A DNA stretch of 64,000 nt. Source: an uncultured Acidimicrobiales bacterium (GTDB taxonomy: Bacteria; Actinomycetota; Acidimicrobiia; Acidimicrobiales; SZUA-35). The position numbers and the translations under genes were made by a program. Location of the stretch: positions 131,411-195,410 of the forward strand of contig CAKZXA010000004.1 of NCBI GenBank assembly GCA_937922045.1, in the 5' to 3' direction. The notes below the pieces were generated by a model, which ran no database searches, was not told the DNA's origin, and worked only from the letters and a program-made list of their open reading frames with translations. Below, piece by piece: positions 48,854-56,819 of the stretch. Each line of letters starts with the position of its first letter. Within the stretch, counting starts at the first letter, position 1.

Positions 48854-49264
48854 CTACGTCACGGCGTGGTTCTCGACGAACGCCACCTCTTGTGCCCCTT
48901 CCCATAAGAGCATCTTGCCAAGCGGGCGAAGGTCTTCGGTGCCTTCGACGACTGTCGCGAAGTGATTGCCGGCCAATTGACCAGCCTTCGACGCGAAATT
49001 CACATAGCCATAGCCCAGGAGCAACTCTGTCTCGCTCACTCCCCCGGGATAGAGAACGAGCTCACCGGGATGCGGATACGACGTGGCGTTCTCGGATCCG
49101 ATACCAACGTCGAGATCGCCCATCGGCACCCAGCCGGCCTCGCCGCTCCAACGCACATGTATGAGCTTCGAAGTCAACGGCAACAGGGCTCGAAACGCGG
49201 CCACGGTATGGGGAGCAGCATCTTCCTCTACTCGGAGTCGAAACGAGAACGGTCCAGCGGTCAT
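48854..49264 (-). CDS. DUF3830 (cyclophilin-like) protein
   Basis: A 136-residue cyclophilin-like-fold protein of the DUF3830 type: APHTVAAFRALLPLTSKLIH, VRWSGEAGWVPMGDLD, PGELVLYPGGVSETELLLGYG and NHFATVVEGTEDLR. The fold is all beta; family members occur next to amidases and transporters but have no proven activity. The ATG at 49264 is chosen over a GTG nine bases upstream. There is no strong ribosome site. It is divergent from the accessory region that starts to its right. Confidence 0.78.
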   Translation of the reverse strand: MTAGPFSFRLRVEEDAAPHTVAAFRALLPLTSKLIHVRWSGEAGWVPMGDLDVGIGSENATSYPHPGELVLYPGGVSETELLLGYGYVNFASKAGQLAGNHFATVVEGTEDLRPLGKMLLWEGAQEVAFVENHAVT

Positions 49265-49273
49265 GAGGAGCAC

Positions 49274-49691
49274 GGCGCCAGCCTAGGAGATAGCTCGTAG
49301 CTTTTTGTCGAGCCTCAGGAAACCGTCTGCTGACGACGGCGTTGGACCGACATCGTGACACCACCGCCGACCGTTAGGAACGCCAGAACCGTCACGAGGC
49401 CAGCCACCAGGTCCGATTCGTTCCAGTGGAAGTCGAAGCGACGACGCCGTACGTGACACGTCCACCTGCCGGGAGGCTGTCGTCGGCGAAGGAGGTCTGC
49501 GGCCTGTCACGTCTAGTGGAGTGGTTGCCGAAGCTGTGAGCTGGATCGTCCCGCCTCTAACGAGGGTCCACCCCACGCGCTTTTTGTTCGCACCCTCAAG
49601 GTAGACTTTACGCCTTGGCTTCGATGCCACTGGCGCCAAGACGAAGGCTGCTAACTATCTGGGTGGTATTCATTTGTGCAATTCTTCACAG
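49274..49691. other. Gap without a convincing gene; possible membrane-protein remnant
   Basis: About 420 bp at the border of the backbone and the accessory region. On the minus strand a short frame ending near 49320 encodes FDFHWNESDLVAGLVTVLAF then a glycine-rich helix and a basic tail, like the C-terminal anchor of a surface protein. The frames before it are broken, and a 118-codon open frame there shows no recognisable features. Treat it as decayed DNA. Confidence 0.4.
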
Positions 49692-50624
49692 ATGCAGGAT
49701 CTGATTTCTACGCTTCCGATCGCCGACTCATGGTCGGAACCCGATCTTGGCGACGTCTTTGACCCGTTTTTGTTCGAACACCGGATGGTCGCGTACCGGC
49801 ACCTCATCGATAGTACGAACGTCGACGAACGGTTCGGGTCCGAGAACCGCGACAACCCGCTGTGGGGTCTGCCGTTCCAGCATCAGTGGCAGCGAGACTC
49901 GGGCCGACTCTCTACCCCGCTGGGTACGGGTAACATTTCACGCATTGACCCCGACGCTGCATGGGGCTACGGCAACTACACGCTCAGCGTCATCCCATGG
50001 CTCGGGGCTGAGAGCGCCGGTGTCGTACCGTCGCTTCGAATCGCCGGACCTCCAACCGTAAGCCGCTTCGACTACATCGAAGATCGAGCCATTCCGCACA
50101 ATCTCAACGGAGCGCTCGCCGCGTGGCAGGAGTACTTTCAGCTCGCCACAGATCCTGGCGTGACAACCAAACAGCTGAGAGAACGCATGTGGCACGCCCA
50201 CAAGCAAAGCCTCGACGCGGCAGCCGAAGTGATCGCCGCAATTACCCCCTCACACGAGTCCGAAACGGAGATCACCTTCTTGCGGGGGTGGTGCCGAATG
50301 GTCGACTACCTATGGGCAGCGAACTGGCGCACAGACCTCGACTTCATCATCGAGCACGGCCTCGATGTCCTTCCCGAAGAACCGCTCACTACTTCGTCGA
50401 TCACCAAACTCGATCCAGAGATTCGAACCACCGTTGACAACGTCATCGGACTCGCTAACAAATCAACACGTCGAGCCGACTTCGAGCTTCGCGTTTGGCG
50501 TCGAGCAATGCGTTCCGACGACGCAAAGCAAGAGGTTGTTCAACTACTTGATGCCGTGTTCAATCCGTCCTCGGAAAACCGCAACGACCGACTACGCCTA
50601 CTACGGTTCATCACTGCGAGGTAG
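49692..50624 (+). CDS. LEG1-family protein homologue
   Basis: A protein of about 310 residues without signal peptide. It shares the landmarks of vertebrate LEG1 (liver-enriched gene 1) in the same order. RMVAYRHLIDSTN precedes NPLWGLPFQHQWQRDSGRL (LEG1: LWGLPLQYGWQYRTGRL). An ALAAWQEYFQ stretch, RERMWHAHKQSLD and a hydrophobic LRGWCRMVDYLWAANW then correspond to the later helices. The family's biochemistry is unknown. The start is uncertain: ATG 49692 or TTG 49674. Base usage is less GC-biased than in the backbone, and the gene sits at the edge of the mobile region. Confidence 0.75.
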   Translation: MQDLISTLPIADSWSEPDLGDVFDPFLFEHRMVAYRHLIDSTNVDERFGSENRDNPLWGLPFQHQWQRDSGRLSTPLGTGNISRIDPDAAWGYGNYTLSVIPWLGAESAGVVPSLRIAGPPTVSRFDYIEDRAIPHNLNGALAAWQEYFQLATDPGVTTKQLRERMWHAHKQSLDAAAEVIAAITPSHESETEITFLRGWCRMVDYLWAANWRTDLDFIIEHGLDVLPEEPLTTSSITKLDPEIRTTVDNVIGLANKSTRRADFELRVWRRAMRSDDAKQEVVQLLDAVFNPSSENRNDRLRLLRFITAR

Positions 50625-50667
50625 ACGGCGTTTCAACTACTCCGACGGATGGTCGTGGTTGTGATCG

Positions 50668-50952
50668 ATGGCCATCCGGGGCCAACGGGCCGGGCTCATC
50701 CTCATCGTAACCGTGGCGATCGAGTGGGTGCGCGCCTCAAATGGTCTCGGCTTCGCCGTACGACAGAGCTTCCAGGGCGGCCGGCTACCGGTCATGTGGG
50801 TTGGCCTGGTTCACCAGCGCCTCATCCAAGCGGTTTTAGCCTTCGAGGTCGACGACGCCGCCCGGGCCACTTGGGCGCTTGCCGACTACACTCTTGGGCC
50901 GCTCAGTCAACAGATGATTCCTCCGAGCAACCCGACCTTCACCGATACCTAG
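50668..50952 (+). pseudogene. Possible fragment of a NitT/TauT-type ABC permease
   Basis: A 94-codon frame with IVTVAIEWVRASNGLGFAV followed by RLPVMWVGLV, which resembles the last cytosolic loop and helix of nitrate/taurine permeases. The rest of the permease is absent and no ABC partner is nearby. The assignment rests on one short motif and could be chance. It is the only feature in the 335 bp between the LEG1-like and SRPBCC genes. Confidence 0.3.
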
Positions 50953-50958
50953 AGGGCA

Positions 50959-51417
50959 TCATTTCCGACGACGAGCCAGTTCGGCTTCGAGCTCGGCATT
51001 TCGAAGCTCGATCAGGCTCTCCAAGTAACGATTGAGAATGAGCTTCTGAACTAGCGCCCCCGCTGGCCCGAGAGGAGCCTGCATATCGATGATGTCGGTC
51101 ATCTCCGTCCCTCCGTTGACAGCTTCGAACCGGTGCTCGTGCCAGAAGTGTCTAAAGGGACCCTTGACCTGCTCATCAACAAACCGGTTCGGTCGGTCAT
51201 ACTCACTGATGACCGACGTCATCGACCACCAGATTCCAAAGTGGCGTGCCCGCCAGGTGACCGTTTGGTTCAGCGACATTTCACCCGATCCGACGCCACC
51301 GGTGATTTGCTCGCCAGACTCAGACATCGACTGCTTGTGAAAGTCGACATCAAGCGATAGATCAAATACCATCTCCGGCGGCGCATCGAGCCAACGAGAT
51401 TTTTGAAAGTGATGCAC
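50959..51417 (-). CDS. SRPBCC (START-like) domain protein
   Basis: A 152-residue helix-grip protein: FQKSRWLDAPPEMVFDLSLDV, then TVTWRARHFGIWWSMTS, KGPFRHFWHEHRFEAVNGGTE and the long C-terminal helix ending in ELEAELARRRK. Such proteins bind lipids or aromatic compounds. The GTG at 51417 begins the domain. It is divergent from the next gene, with 1 bp between the start codons if the ATG at 51419 is used. Confidence 0.78.
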   Translation of the reverse strand: MHHFQKSRWLDAPPEMVFDLSLDVDFHKQSMSESGEQITGGVGSGEMSLNQTVTWRARHFGIWWSMTSVISEYDRPNRFVDEQVKGPFRHFWHEHRFEAVNGGTEMTDIIDMQAPLGPAGALVQKLILNRYLESLIELRNAELEAELARRRK

Positions 51418-51418
51418 G

Positions 51419-52105
51419 ATGAACTCCCTGCGATTGACCTCACAAATAGCGAAGGGGCCGCTTCGGCGCCCTCCGCTCAATGTACTTGTGCCTCCATTGT
51501 CTCTGCTCGAACGTCGATTGCGTGGACGCTGGTGGAATGAGCGTGAGGTCGACGCAACCTTCGACCCAATCTCACCTGTGCCTGACTATGAGGATCTTCA
51601 GTCAATCGACGATGGTGTCGGCGAGCCCATCATCAGGGTGTACCGAGGAGCCCTACCCAAGACGGACAATGCTGGGCGCGACGTGTTTGCTAAGTTCATT
51701 GACAACCCTGCCCACTTCTGTCCTCGCGAGTTCGCAGTGTTCGCCACCGGGCGCCTTGTCGAAGGCAACCGGTTCCACGTTAGGCTCGCCGGTCCGTGGA
51801 ATGGCCCGGTCGTAGTCGAACGTGTTCGCTCACACTGGGTGCGTCTTGCCACGCTCGAAGGTCATATGGAGGCTGGCTGGATCGACTTTGGCATCGATGA
51901 GGAGAAGTCCGAATTCTGGATCCGGTCGACCGCTCGGGCTGGCGATCGACCATTTTGGATGCTCTACGAAATACTGCCGATTGGGCGATGGGTGCAAACC
52001 GAAATGTGGTGCACGGTGATCGAGTCAGCCGCCGTGCTCGCTGGAGCGTCGATTCCTCCGATAGTCGACGTTGTAACCATCCGAGGCGGCAACGCACTCA
52101 ACTAG
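51419..52105 (+). CDS. DUF1990-like conserved hypothetical protein
   Basis: A protein of up to 228 residues. The core reads REFAVFATGRLVEGNRFHV, VERVRSHWVRLATLEGHMEA and FGIDEEKSEFWIRSTARAGD. The TLEGHMEAG segment resembles DUF1990, but the match is weak. There is no signal peptide. The first 30 codons overlap the start region of the divergent SRPBCC gene and may be untranslated; a GTG near 51486 is an alternative start. Confidence 0.5.
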   Translation: MNSLRLTSQIAKGPLRRPPLNVLVPPLSLLERRLRGRWWNEREVDATFDPISPVPDYEDLQSIDDGVGEPIIRVYRGALPKTDNAGRDVFAKFIDNPAHFCPREFAVFATGRLVEGNRFHVRLAGPWNGPVVVERVRSHWVRLATLEGHMEAGWIDFGIDEEKSEFWIRSTARAGDRPFWMLYEILPIGRWVQTEMWCTVIESAAVLAGASIPPIVDVVTIRGGNALN

Positions 52106-52157
52106 ACCGCTATGCCGCTCCGGCGATGCGCTATTCAGGTTGACAACCGCGCCGTCC

Positions 52158-52400
52158 TCAGAGCTTCACGAGTTCGGCGATCTTGATGGCGATGACCCGC
52201 ATCGAGTCCTCCGCCGTGTCGAGGCCGTTGGGTGAGTCCCGCAAGGGGCTGACCCTTCGAACGTCGTCAAAGGTAGTTCCATCCACTACCGGAATCAGCT
52301 GATTTCGAGCCAAAAGTTCAGAGAGTTCCTTGTCCGACACTCCGCGATTATCGACGTGCTTCAGAAAGGCCGAGCGGGCCTGAATCAACAACGAGGACAT
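52158..52400 (-). CDS. Small hypothetical protein
   Basis: An 80-residue helical protein (from MSSLLIQARSAFLKHVDNRG) that ends IAIKIAELVKL. Nothing in it is recognised. A start at 52427 (MPLRLSLIKM) is also possible. The open frame continues upstream through the tRNA fragment but that part cannot be coding. It lies just outside the left repeat of the integrative element. Confidence 0.4.
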   Translation of the reverse strand: MSSLLIQARSAFLKHVDNRGVSDKELSELLARNQLIPVVDGTTFDDVRRVSPLRDSPNGLDTAEDSMRVIAIKIAELVKL

Positions 52401-52461
52401 CTTGATCAGCGAGAGCCGGAGGGGCATCGTCCAAGTCGCCACCCAAGAGAGACACTGCGCT

Positions 52462-52504
52462 GTGGCGGGGGCAGGATTCGAACCTGCGACCTTCGGGTTA
52501 TGAG
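52462..52504 (-). repeat. Left attachment repeat: 3' part of tRNA-Met(CAT)
   Basis: Read on the minus strand it starts in the anticodon loop (CTCATAA), continues with the 3' anticodon strand, variable loop, T arm (GCAGG TTCGAAT CCTGC) and acceptor strand CCCCGCC plus A. The expected 5' half (GGCGGGG about 76 bases upstream) is absent, so this is only a fragment. It matches the right copy at 42 of 43 positions; the one difference (52479) is in the T loop. Ending inside the anticodon loop fits the crossover site of tRNA-targeting tyrosine integrases. Confidence 0.85.
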
Positions 52505-52537
52505 ATCGATGCCAAAGGCTCGACGAAACTACTGATC

Positions 52538-52897
52538 TCAACGATTCGTTGAGTTTCCGAGGATCCGGGCCGCCGCCGATTCCTTGCCGAGATGGACCGG
52601 CACTCTGCGGTCCTCATCGTCGAACACGGCAACAAGTTCGAGCCGAGCACCGAGCGCGTCGAGGTACTGCCGCAGCGTAGAGACCCGGACATCATCGGAA
52701 TGTTCGAGCTTCGAGATGGCGCCTTGGGTCACTTCCAGCCGTCCGGCCAGCTCGACCTGGCTGACCGCTTCGGCGTGGCGCAGTTCGTAGAGTCGGATCT
52801 CTTCGAGGGTTTCGGCTCGGAGAGCAGCAAGTCGCTCTGCCGCACCTTCGCGGCTCTCAACCTTTGCTCGTAGTTCATTAAAGTTCTTTCGGGGCAT
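52538..52897 (-). CDS. XRE-family antitoxin (HigA-like)
   Basis: A 119-residue protein with an N-terminal helical part and a helix-turn-helix, VSQVELAGRLEVTQGAISKL, then DDVRVSTLRQYLDALGARLELVAVF, typical of XRE antitoxins that bind and neutralise HigB/RelE-type toxins. The ATG at 52897 overlaps the TGA of the toxin remnant (TGATG), preserving toxin-first operon order. With the toxin truncated it is an orphan antitoxin and may still act as a repressor or protect against related toxins. Confidence 0.88.
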   Translation of the reverse strand: MPRKNFNELRAKVESREGAAERLAALRAETLEEIRLYELRHAEAVSQVELAGRLEVTQGAISKLEHSDDVRVSTLRQYLDALGARLELVAVFDDEDRRVPVHLGKESAAARILGNSTNR

Positions 52898-53058
52898 CAG
52901 ATCTGCCGAGACTGGTGAATACGTTCGACGACCGGTCGCCCGAGATCGGGGCCACGGTCGCCGAGTAATACCACGCGGTCGTTGAGGGCTTCCTGTTGGT
53001 CGATCGTGAGGGTGTCCCACCACGTCTCGAACTCGTCGGTGACTTCGATCTCCCTCAC
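52897..53058 (-). pseudogene. Truncated HigB/Gp49-type toxin (N-terminal half only)
   Basis: A 53-codon frame with REIEVTDEFETWWDTLT, LLGDRGPDLGRPVVERI and HQSR, which are the start of phage-derived Gp49-like (HigB) toxins. Full toxins are about 110 residues and continue with a KELRP strand and the catalytic C-terminal part. Here the frame stops after RQI, exactly overlapping the antitoxin ATG. The second half, including the catalytic residues, is therefore missing. It probably reflects a deletion between the toxin middle and the antitoxin start. Confidence 0.8.
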
Positions 53059-53114
53059 TTTCCAAGTATGAGCTATTGGTAGTTATGAGTCAAGAGTAAT
53101 ACCGGGGTGGATCG

Positions 53115-53942
53115 TTACACGCCAAGCCTTGCCCGTCGCTCTGCGAGGGTGCCCCTTTGGAAACCTGCCTGATCAGCCGCGTCGAAGACCCCCGCTGCGG
53201 TCTCTCGGTCTCCGGCGGCGAGAGCATGTTCAGCCATAGCGACGATCGGCATCCATGACCGAGAGCCGAGCGCCTGGGCTGCTGCGACGAAACCGTCTAC
53301 ATGATCGGTCGCCAGGTAGAGGTGCGCGACGGCTTCAAGAGCGCGATCGGCTTCCCAGTCGAGAATCGCTGCCCGCAGGTCGGCCTCCGAGCTACAGAGG
53401 ATCCCCGCGACGAGTTCGATCTCATCGGCGTTGATCTGCGCGAACCACTTGGTCTCTTCTTTGTGGTCGATGGCGCAGGGCTCCCAGATCAACATGTTGC
53501 AGATGTCAGACCAGTAAGCGGCCGGTTCGATGCCCGTCGTGCGCCAATCGAGTGACAGGTACGTCTCCCATGCCGCTGACCGGGCCTCACCGACGTTGCC
53601 GTGACTGTCGTCAACCCGATCGGCAAGCACGAGTCCCGCAGTTTGGAACGCCCGGTACACGCTGACGCGATCCACGAGTGTGCGGCGAGGGCCATCGAGA
53701 TCAGCGAGTCGCTTTAGGAGCCGGTCAACGACCTCAAAGCTCTTGTACTTGTTGACATGACTCTTGCCATCGGCGACCGGCCTGAACCGGTCATAGAAGC
53801 GACCAGGGTCGGAGGGAAACGCATCCCACCCGAATCGAGCCTGCTGTTCGAAGCGGTGCCGGGGAGTGTTGACCATCGGCTCGGTCCTCGCCCGCCAATC
53901 GAACGAGACGCGACCGGTGACCTTATCTCGGGCACGTTTCAC
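53115..53942 (-). CDS. Hypothetical protein of the integrative element
   Basis: A 275-residue mostly helical protein. The C-terminal 150 residues look like degenerate alpha-alpha repeats (LEAVAHLYLATDHVDGFVAA, MPIVAMAEHALAAGDRETAA). The N-terminal part contains RFEQQARFGWDAF and a Trp-rich stretch. No known family is recognised. It is in the same frame as the upstream small gene (53961-54242), separated from it by a single TAG, so the two may have been one gene. Only a weak GTG start without a ribosome site is present. Confidence 0.6.
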   Translation of the reverse strand: MKRARDKVTGRVSFDWRARTEPMVNTPRHRFEQQARFGWDAFPSDPGRFYDRFRPVADGKSHVNKYKSFEVVDRLLKRLADLDGPRRTLVDRVSVYRAFQTAGLVLADRVDDSHGNVGEARSAAWETYLSLDWRTTGIEPAAYWSDICNMLIWEPCAIDHKEETKWFAQINADEIELVAGILCSSEADLRAAILDWEADRALEAVAHLYLATDHVDGFVAAAQALGSRSWMPIVAMAEHALAAGDRETAAGVFDAADQAGFQRGTLAERRARLGV

Positions 53943-53960
53943 GACGCGCTTGTTGTTGAG

Positions 53961-54242
53961 CTACTCGGGGTCGGCAAGATCGCTCGGTCCACGATCGACT
54001 GCCGACAGTCTTGTTAAGAGGTCGTCGAAGTGGCTCAACTTGGCCTCATCGTCACGCCCGGATCCGTAAGCGCGAGATCGGATAGATCCAACGAACGCGT
54101 CCCGCAGACCATCCGGGTCGCCTCCGTGGTCGAGTTCGATCACTACGCAGTACCAGAGATCCCACAGCGACCATGCCCGCTCAAACCGCTCCTCCCACAG
54201 TTCGGCGCCGAACCGTGGAGGCTGCCGCGGTTTGCCGCTCAC
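53961..54242 (-). CDS. Hypothetical protein, possibly the N-terminal part of the next gene
   Basis: About 93 residues (PRFGAELWEERFERAWSLWD, DDLLTRLSAVDRGPSDL). The GTG start overlaps the TGA of the 462-residue gene upstream, so it is translationally coupled. It ends at TAG 53963-53961, and the same frame runs on without another stop into the 275-residue gene. A combined product would be about 375 residues. No domain is recognised. Confidence 0.5.
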   Translation of the reverse strand: MSGKPRQPPRFGAELWEERFERAWSLWDLWYCVVIELDHGGDPDGLRDAFVGSIRSRAYGSGRDDEAKLSHFDDLLTRLSAVDRGPSDLADPE

Positions 54243-55627
54243 CACGGGGAGTCCTTCGGACCAGCGGCGACGTTCCGCAGGTAGCTGAGCGCCGCGGCCC
54301 GGCCGACCTCGGTGAGCGCAATCTGTCGGTTACGCCAATCACCGGACTTGTTCGTTAGCCCGAAAGCAGCCCACACGTGGCGAACGTCAACGAATGTCCA
54401 TGACACATCTCGCAGTGACGGTGCGTCAGTCACGCCGTCGGTCGTGGTTTCCCAGCCCATCTCGATGGCGCAGTTGCGGATGAACACCGGTGGTGAGCTG
54501 TCCGAGATCGGTTCATGCTTGTCGAGCAGGAAGAGCAGCCCGGTTTCGGCGACGAAGGCGTCCCAGCCATCGCCACCGCCGAGATTGCGGGTCAACGCCT
54601 GCCATGCGCGTCCAGGTTCGCTGGCTATCTCACGGCCGAGCGGGGTTCGACGCAGCGTCGCCTTGTGCTTACGGAGCGCACCGACTCGCAGTAGCCAGCC
54701 TCGGAGCTGATGGAGCACGGGGTCGTCGAGTTCGGTCTTGACGGGTCGGTCGAGCGGCCAGGGATGGCTCCACGGCCGATCAGCCTGGAGCGACTGAACG
54801 AACGCCGGTTTGAGATAGCCAGCCTGGGTCAACGGCTGCTCGTCACCCCACCGCTCTAACAACCACACCAACGGACGCACAGCGTTCGCGGCGTCGGACG
54901 GCATCTCGATCGGGTGGAGCAGCTGGTTCGCGATCTGCGCCCGTGCTTCGGCAAGCTTCGGGCCTCGACGCTCGGCCGCTAACACCCATTGTTCGATACC
55001 TTCGGTGACGATGACTGTGCGCCATGACTGACCCGGAATCTCCGGATGGTCGCTGTCGAGTGCTGCAGCGCACACCTTCGCTTGGGTGATTCTCCAGCCC
55101 TTTACTCCTACGGTCATAGCACCTGTGAAGATCGCCTCCTCCAACGCAGCTTCCACGGCGGAACGGGCTTGGGCTTCCTCGGTGCGCATGACCGACGACC
55201 ACGCGAAGTCGTGCAGTTCGGGCGGGTCGATGCCCGATCGTTCGATCGCCTTTCGCAACGCAGTCCGTCCGGCCTTGTCGGACTGGTCGAACGCCGCGTG
55301 GACCTTCGCTGTCTCCTCTGACCTGCAGATCGCGGCGTAGCCGTACAAACCGAGCTCGTCGAACAACACCGCAGCGGTCTCCGCAAGCCCACCCATGTAG
55401 CTGGGCTCGTCAGTGACATATTTGGTGGGAACTATGTACCAAAGCCAGGTCTGTAAACCGGACTGGCCGATCACCTCAGGACCTTCACCCCACGTCAGAC
55501 CATCAACGACATGCTCCGCCTCCTGCGCCAGTTCGGCATCACGTTTCCGGATCCGGTCGAGCGCGGCTTCAACATCAGACTCGGCCAGCTCCGAGGTACG
55601 GCAACGGTTGACAACAGGATCTGCCAC
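54239..55627 (-). CDS. Large hypothetical protein of the integrative element
   Basis: A 462-residue cytosolic protein. Residues ~45-210 form a helical domain with WLWYIVPTKYVTDEPSYMGG. Residues ~280-350 contain TQAGYLKPAFVQSLQ, then a Trp-Pro-rich link and LLRVGALRKHKATLRRTPLG, a winged-helix-like stretch seen in actinobacterial proteins annotated near plasmid pRiA4b ORF-3. Function is unknown. The GTG start faces the integrase pseudogene, 71 bp away. It is coupled to two small downstream genes. Confidence 0.65.
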   Translation of the reverse strand: MADPVVNRCRTSELAESDVEAALDRIRKRDAELAQEAEHVVDGLTWGEGPEVIGQSGLQTWLWYIVPTKYVTDEPSYMGGLAETAAVLFDELGLYGYAAICRSEETAKVHAAFDQSDKAGRTALRKAIERSGIDPPELHDFAWSSVMRTEEAQARSAVEAALEEAIFTGAMTVGVKGWRITQAKVCAAALDSDHPEIPGQSWRTVIVTEGIEQWVLAAERRGPKLAEARAQIANQLLHPIEMPSDAANAVRPLVWLLERWGDEQPLTQAGYLKPAFVQSLQADRPWSHPWPLDRPVKTELDDPVLHQLRGWLLRVGALRKHKATLRRTPLGREIASEPGRAWQALTRNLGGGDGWDAFVAETGLLFLLDKHEPISDSSPPVFIRNCAIEMGWETTTDGVTDAPSLRDVSWTFVDVRHVWAAFGLTNKSGDWRNRQIALTEVGRAAALSYLRNVAAGPKDSPW

Positions 55628-55698
55628 GAGTTCAGTCTGCCAGCGAACGCCCGACTCGAGCTCTTCGGGTCAACGACCCGAAGAGCCGATAGACGCCG

Positions 55699-56646
55699 AT
55701 GGCATACATTACCCAACGCAACAGCACCTTCTACGTAATCGACTACACGCTGACCGCCGCAACCCGAACCCGCTACCGGTGGATGATCGACCACAACATC
55801 GCACCGCGACTCGGAGACCTTCGACTCGACGCGCTCCAGCCCGATGATCTTGATGCCTTCTATGCCGGCCTCGTCACCAACGGAGGAACCCGCCATTAAG
55901 GACTCGCCCCAAAGACCGTCCTCGAGATCCACCGCGTCATTTCCAACGCGCTCGACCTCGCCGTCGACCGCCACCTAATCGCCGCCAACCCCGCACGACA
56001 CGCCCGACCACCCAAACCAGGCAGACGATCAACCACCGCCCAAGTCTGGAGCGCAGAACAGTTGGCAACGTTCCTGCACTCGACGAGGAACAAGCGGCTC
56101 TACCCGGCACTCCACCTCGCCGCGCACACCGGTATCCGCCGAGGCGAACTCGCCGGACTGAACTGGGGAGACCTCGACCCCTCCAATGCTCGACTCTCGA
56201 TCACCCGAAGCCGCCAAGCGGTCCGCGGCGTCGAAGCAGCCGTCAAGACCCGCACGAGCCGACGATGCATCGACATCGACCACACCACGCTCGACACCAT
56301 CGGCCGCTGGCGGCGACACGTCACCAAAGAAGGCGCCCACCTCACCGGACCCACACCGATGTTTCTCAACACGAACCACCGGGCGCCAGCACCCGACTCG
56401 TTCTCACAGCTCTTCACCCGGTCCATTTTCCCAAACCGACCTCCCGTACATCAGGTTTCACGACCTTCGACACACACACACGCCTCACTCCTCGTCGCCG
56501 CCGGCGTCCCGATCAAGGTCGTCTCCGAACGGCTCGGTCACGCCCACCCCGGCTTCACAATGCACACCTACCAACACATCCTCCCCGAAATGGGCGCCGG
56601 CGCCGCGCGAAAGTTCGCCCAACTCATCGATACTGCCGGCCGGTAG
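55699..56646 (+). pseudogene. int: Tyrosine-recombinase integrase, multiply inactivated
   Basis: Recognisable integrase parts: MAYITQRNSTFYVIDY; the core-binding helices TRYRWMIDHNIAPRLGDLRL; catalytic AAHTGIRRGELAGLNWGDL (first Arg); and LVAAGVPIKVVSERLGHAHP leading to TMHTYQHILPEMG (His and Tyr). Lesions: about 60 residues are missing after the N-terminal strand; TAA stops the frame at 55897-55899; and two compensating frameshifts remove the HDLRHTH box. The second of these is in a CA-dinucleotide run near 56469, where one extra AC explains the shift. A terminator and the right attachment repeat follow. Confidence 0.88.
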
Positions 56647-56740
56647 ACGTCTACCGAACAAAAGCCCGGAAACTCACGAATTCTGCAAGGCGCACGGAAG
56701 ACAGGCCGGTAGACGGCCACCTCACAGGAAAACGTCAAAG

Positions 56741-56771
56741 GGCCCGGAATCGCTGCGATTCCGGGCCTTTT
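56741..56771 (+). terminator. Rho-independent terminator after the integrase
   Basis: Perfect 12-base arms GGCCCGGAATCG and CGATTCCGGGCC (56741-56767) with a 3-base loop, followed by TTTT on the plus strand. It is a strong intrinsic terminator for the integrase transcript and, read from the other strand, may once have ended the tRNA transcript. Confidence 0.88.
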
Positions 56772-56776
56772 CTGTA

Positions 56777-56819
56777 GTGGCGGGGGCAGGATTTGAACCT
56801 GCGACCTTCGGGTTATGAG
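56777..56819 (-). repeat. Right attachment repeat: 3' part of tRNA-Met(CAT)
   Basis: Second copy of the 43-bp tRNA-Met 3' fragment (one mismatch, 56794). On the minus strand it again starts in the anticodon loop and ends at the acceptor strand. The bases before it (upstream on the minus strand) do not form an anticodon 5' strand or a D arm, so this too is not an intact tRNA. It marks both the right edge of the 4.3 kb element and, by inference, the left edge of a second element to its right. Confidence 0.85.

Larger units (their letters stand above)
52462..56819. mobile_element. Decayed tRNA-Met-targeting integrative element (about 4.3 kb)
   Basis: Bounded by two 43-bp direct repeats that copy the 3' part of a tRNA-Met gene. 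Inside, from left to right: antitoxin and toxin remnant (minus), three unknown genes (minus), and a tyrosine integrase pseudogene (plus) next to the right repeat. The integrase beside an attachment site in a tRNA is the classic layout. The dead integrase means it can no longer excise by itself. Confidence 0.75.

Noticed and set aside
49283..49639. 118-codon minus-strand frame as a gene
   Set aside because: No ribosome site, no recognisable domain, mixed composition, and a better (but broken) coding signal in another frame of the same stretch.
52462..52504. Possible intact tRNA-Met gene at either 43-bp copy (here and at 56777-56819)
   Set aside because: About 76 bases upstream on the minus strand there is no GGCGGGG acceptor strand, no D arm and no pairing 5' anticodon strand at either place.
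53961..53963. TAG as a recoded (pyrrolysine-type) codon in an element gene
   Set aside because: No pyrrolysine genes are visible, the organism type does not suggest it, and neighbouring element genes are decayed; a nonsense mutation or two genes is more likely.
55897..55899. Recoding of the in-frame stop in the integrase
   Set aside because: The codon is TAA, not TGA or TAG, no SECIS-like fold follows, and the gene has further frameshifts and a deletion, so decay is the simpler reading.
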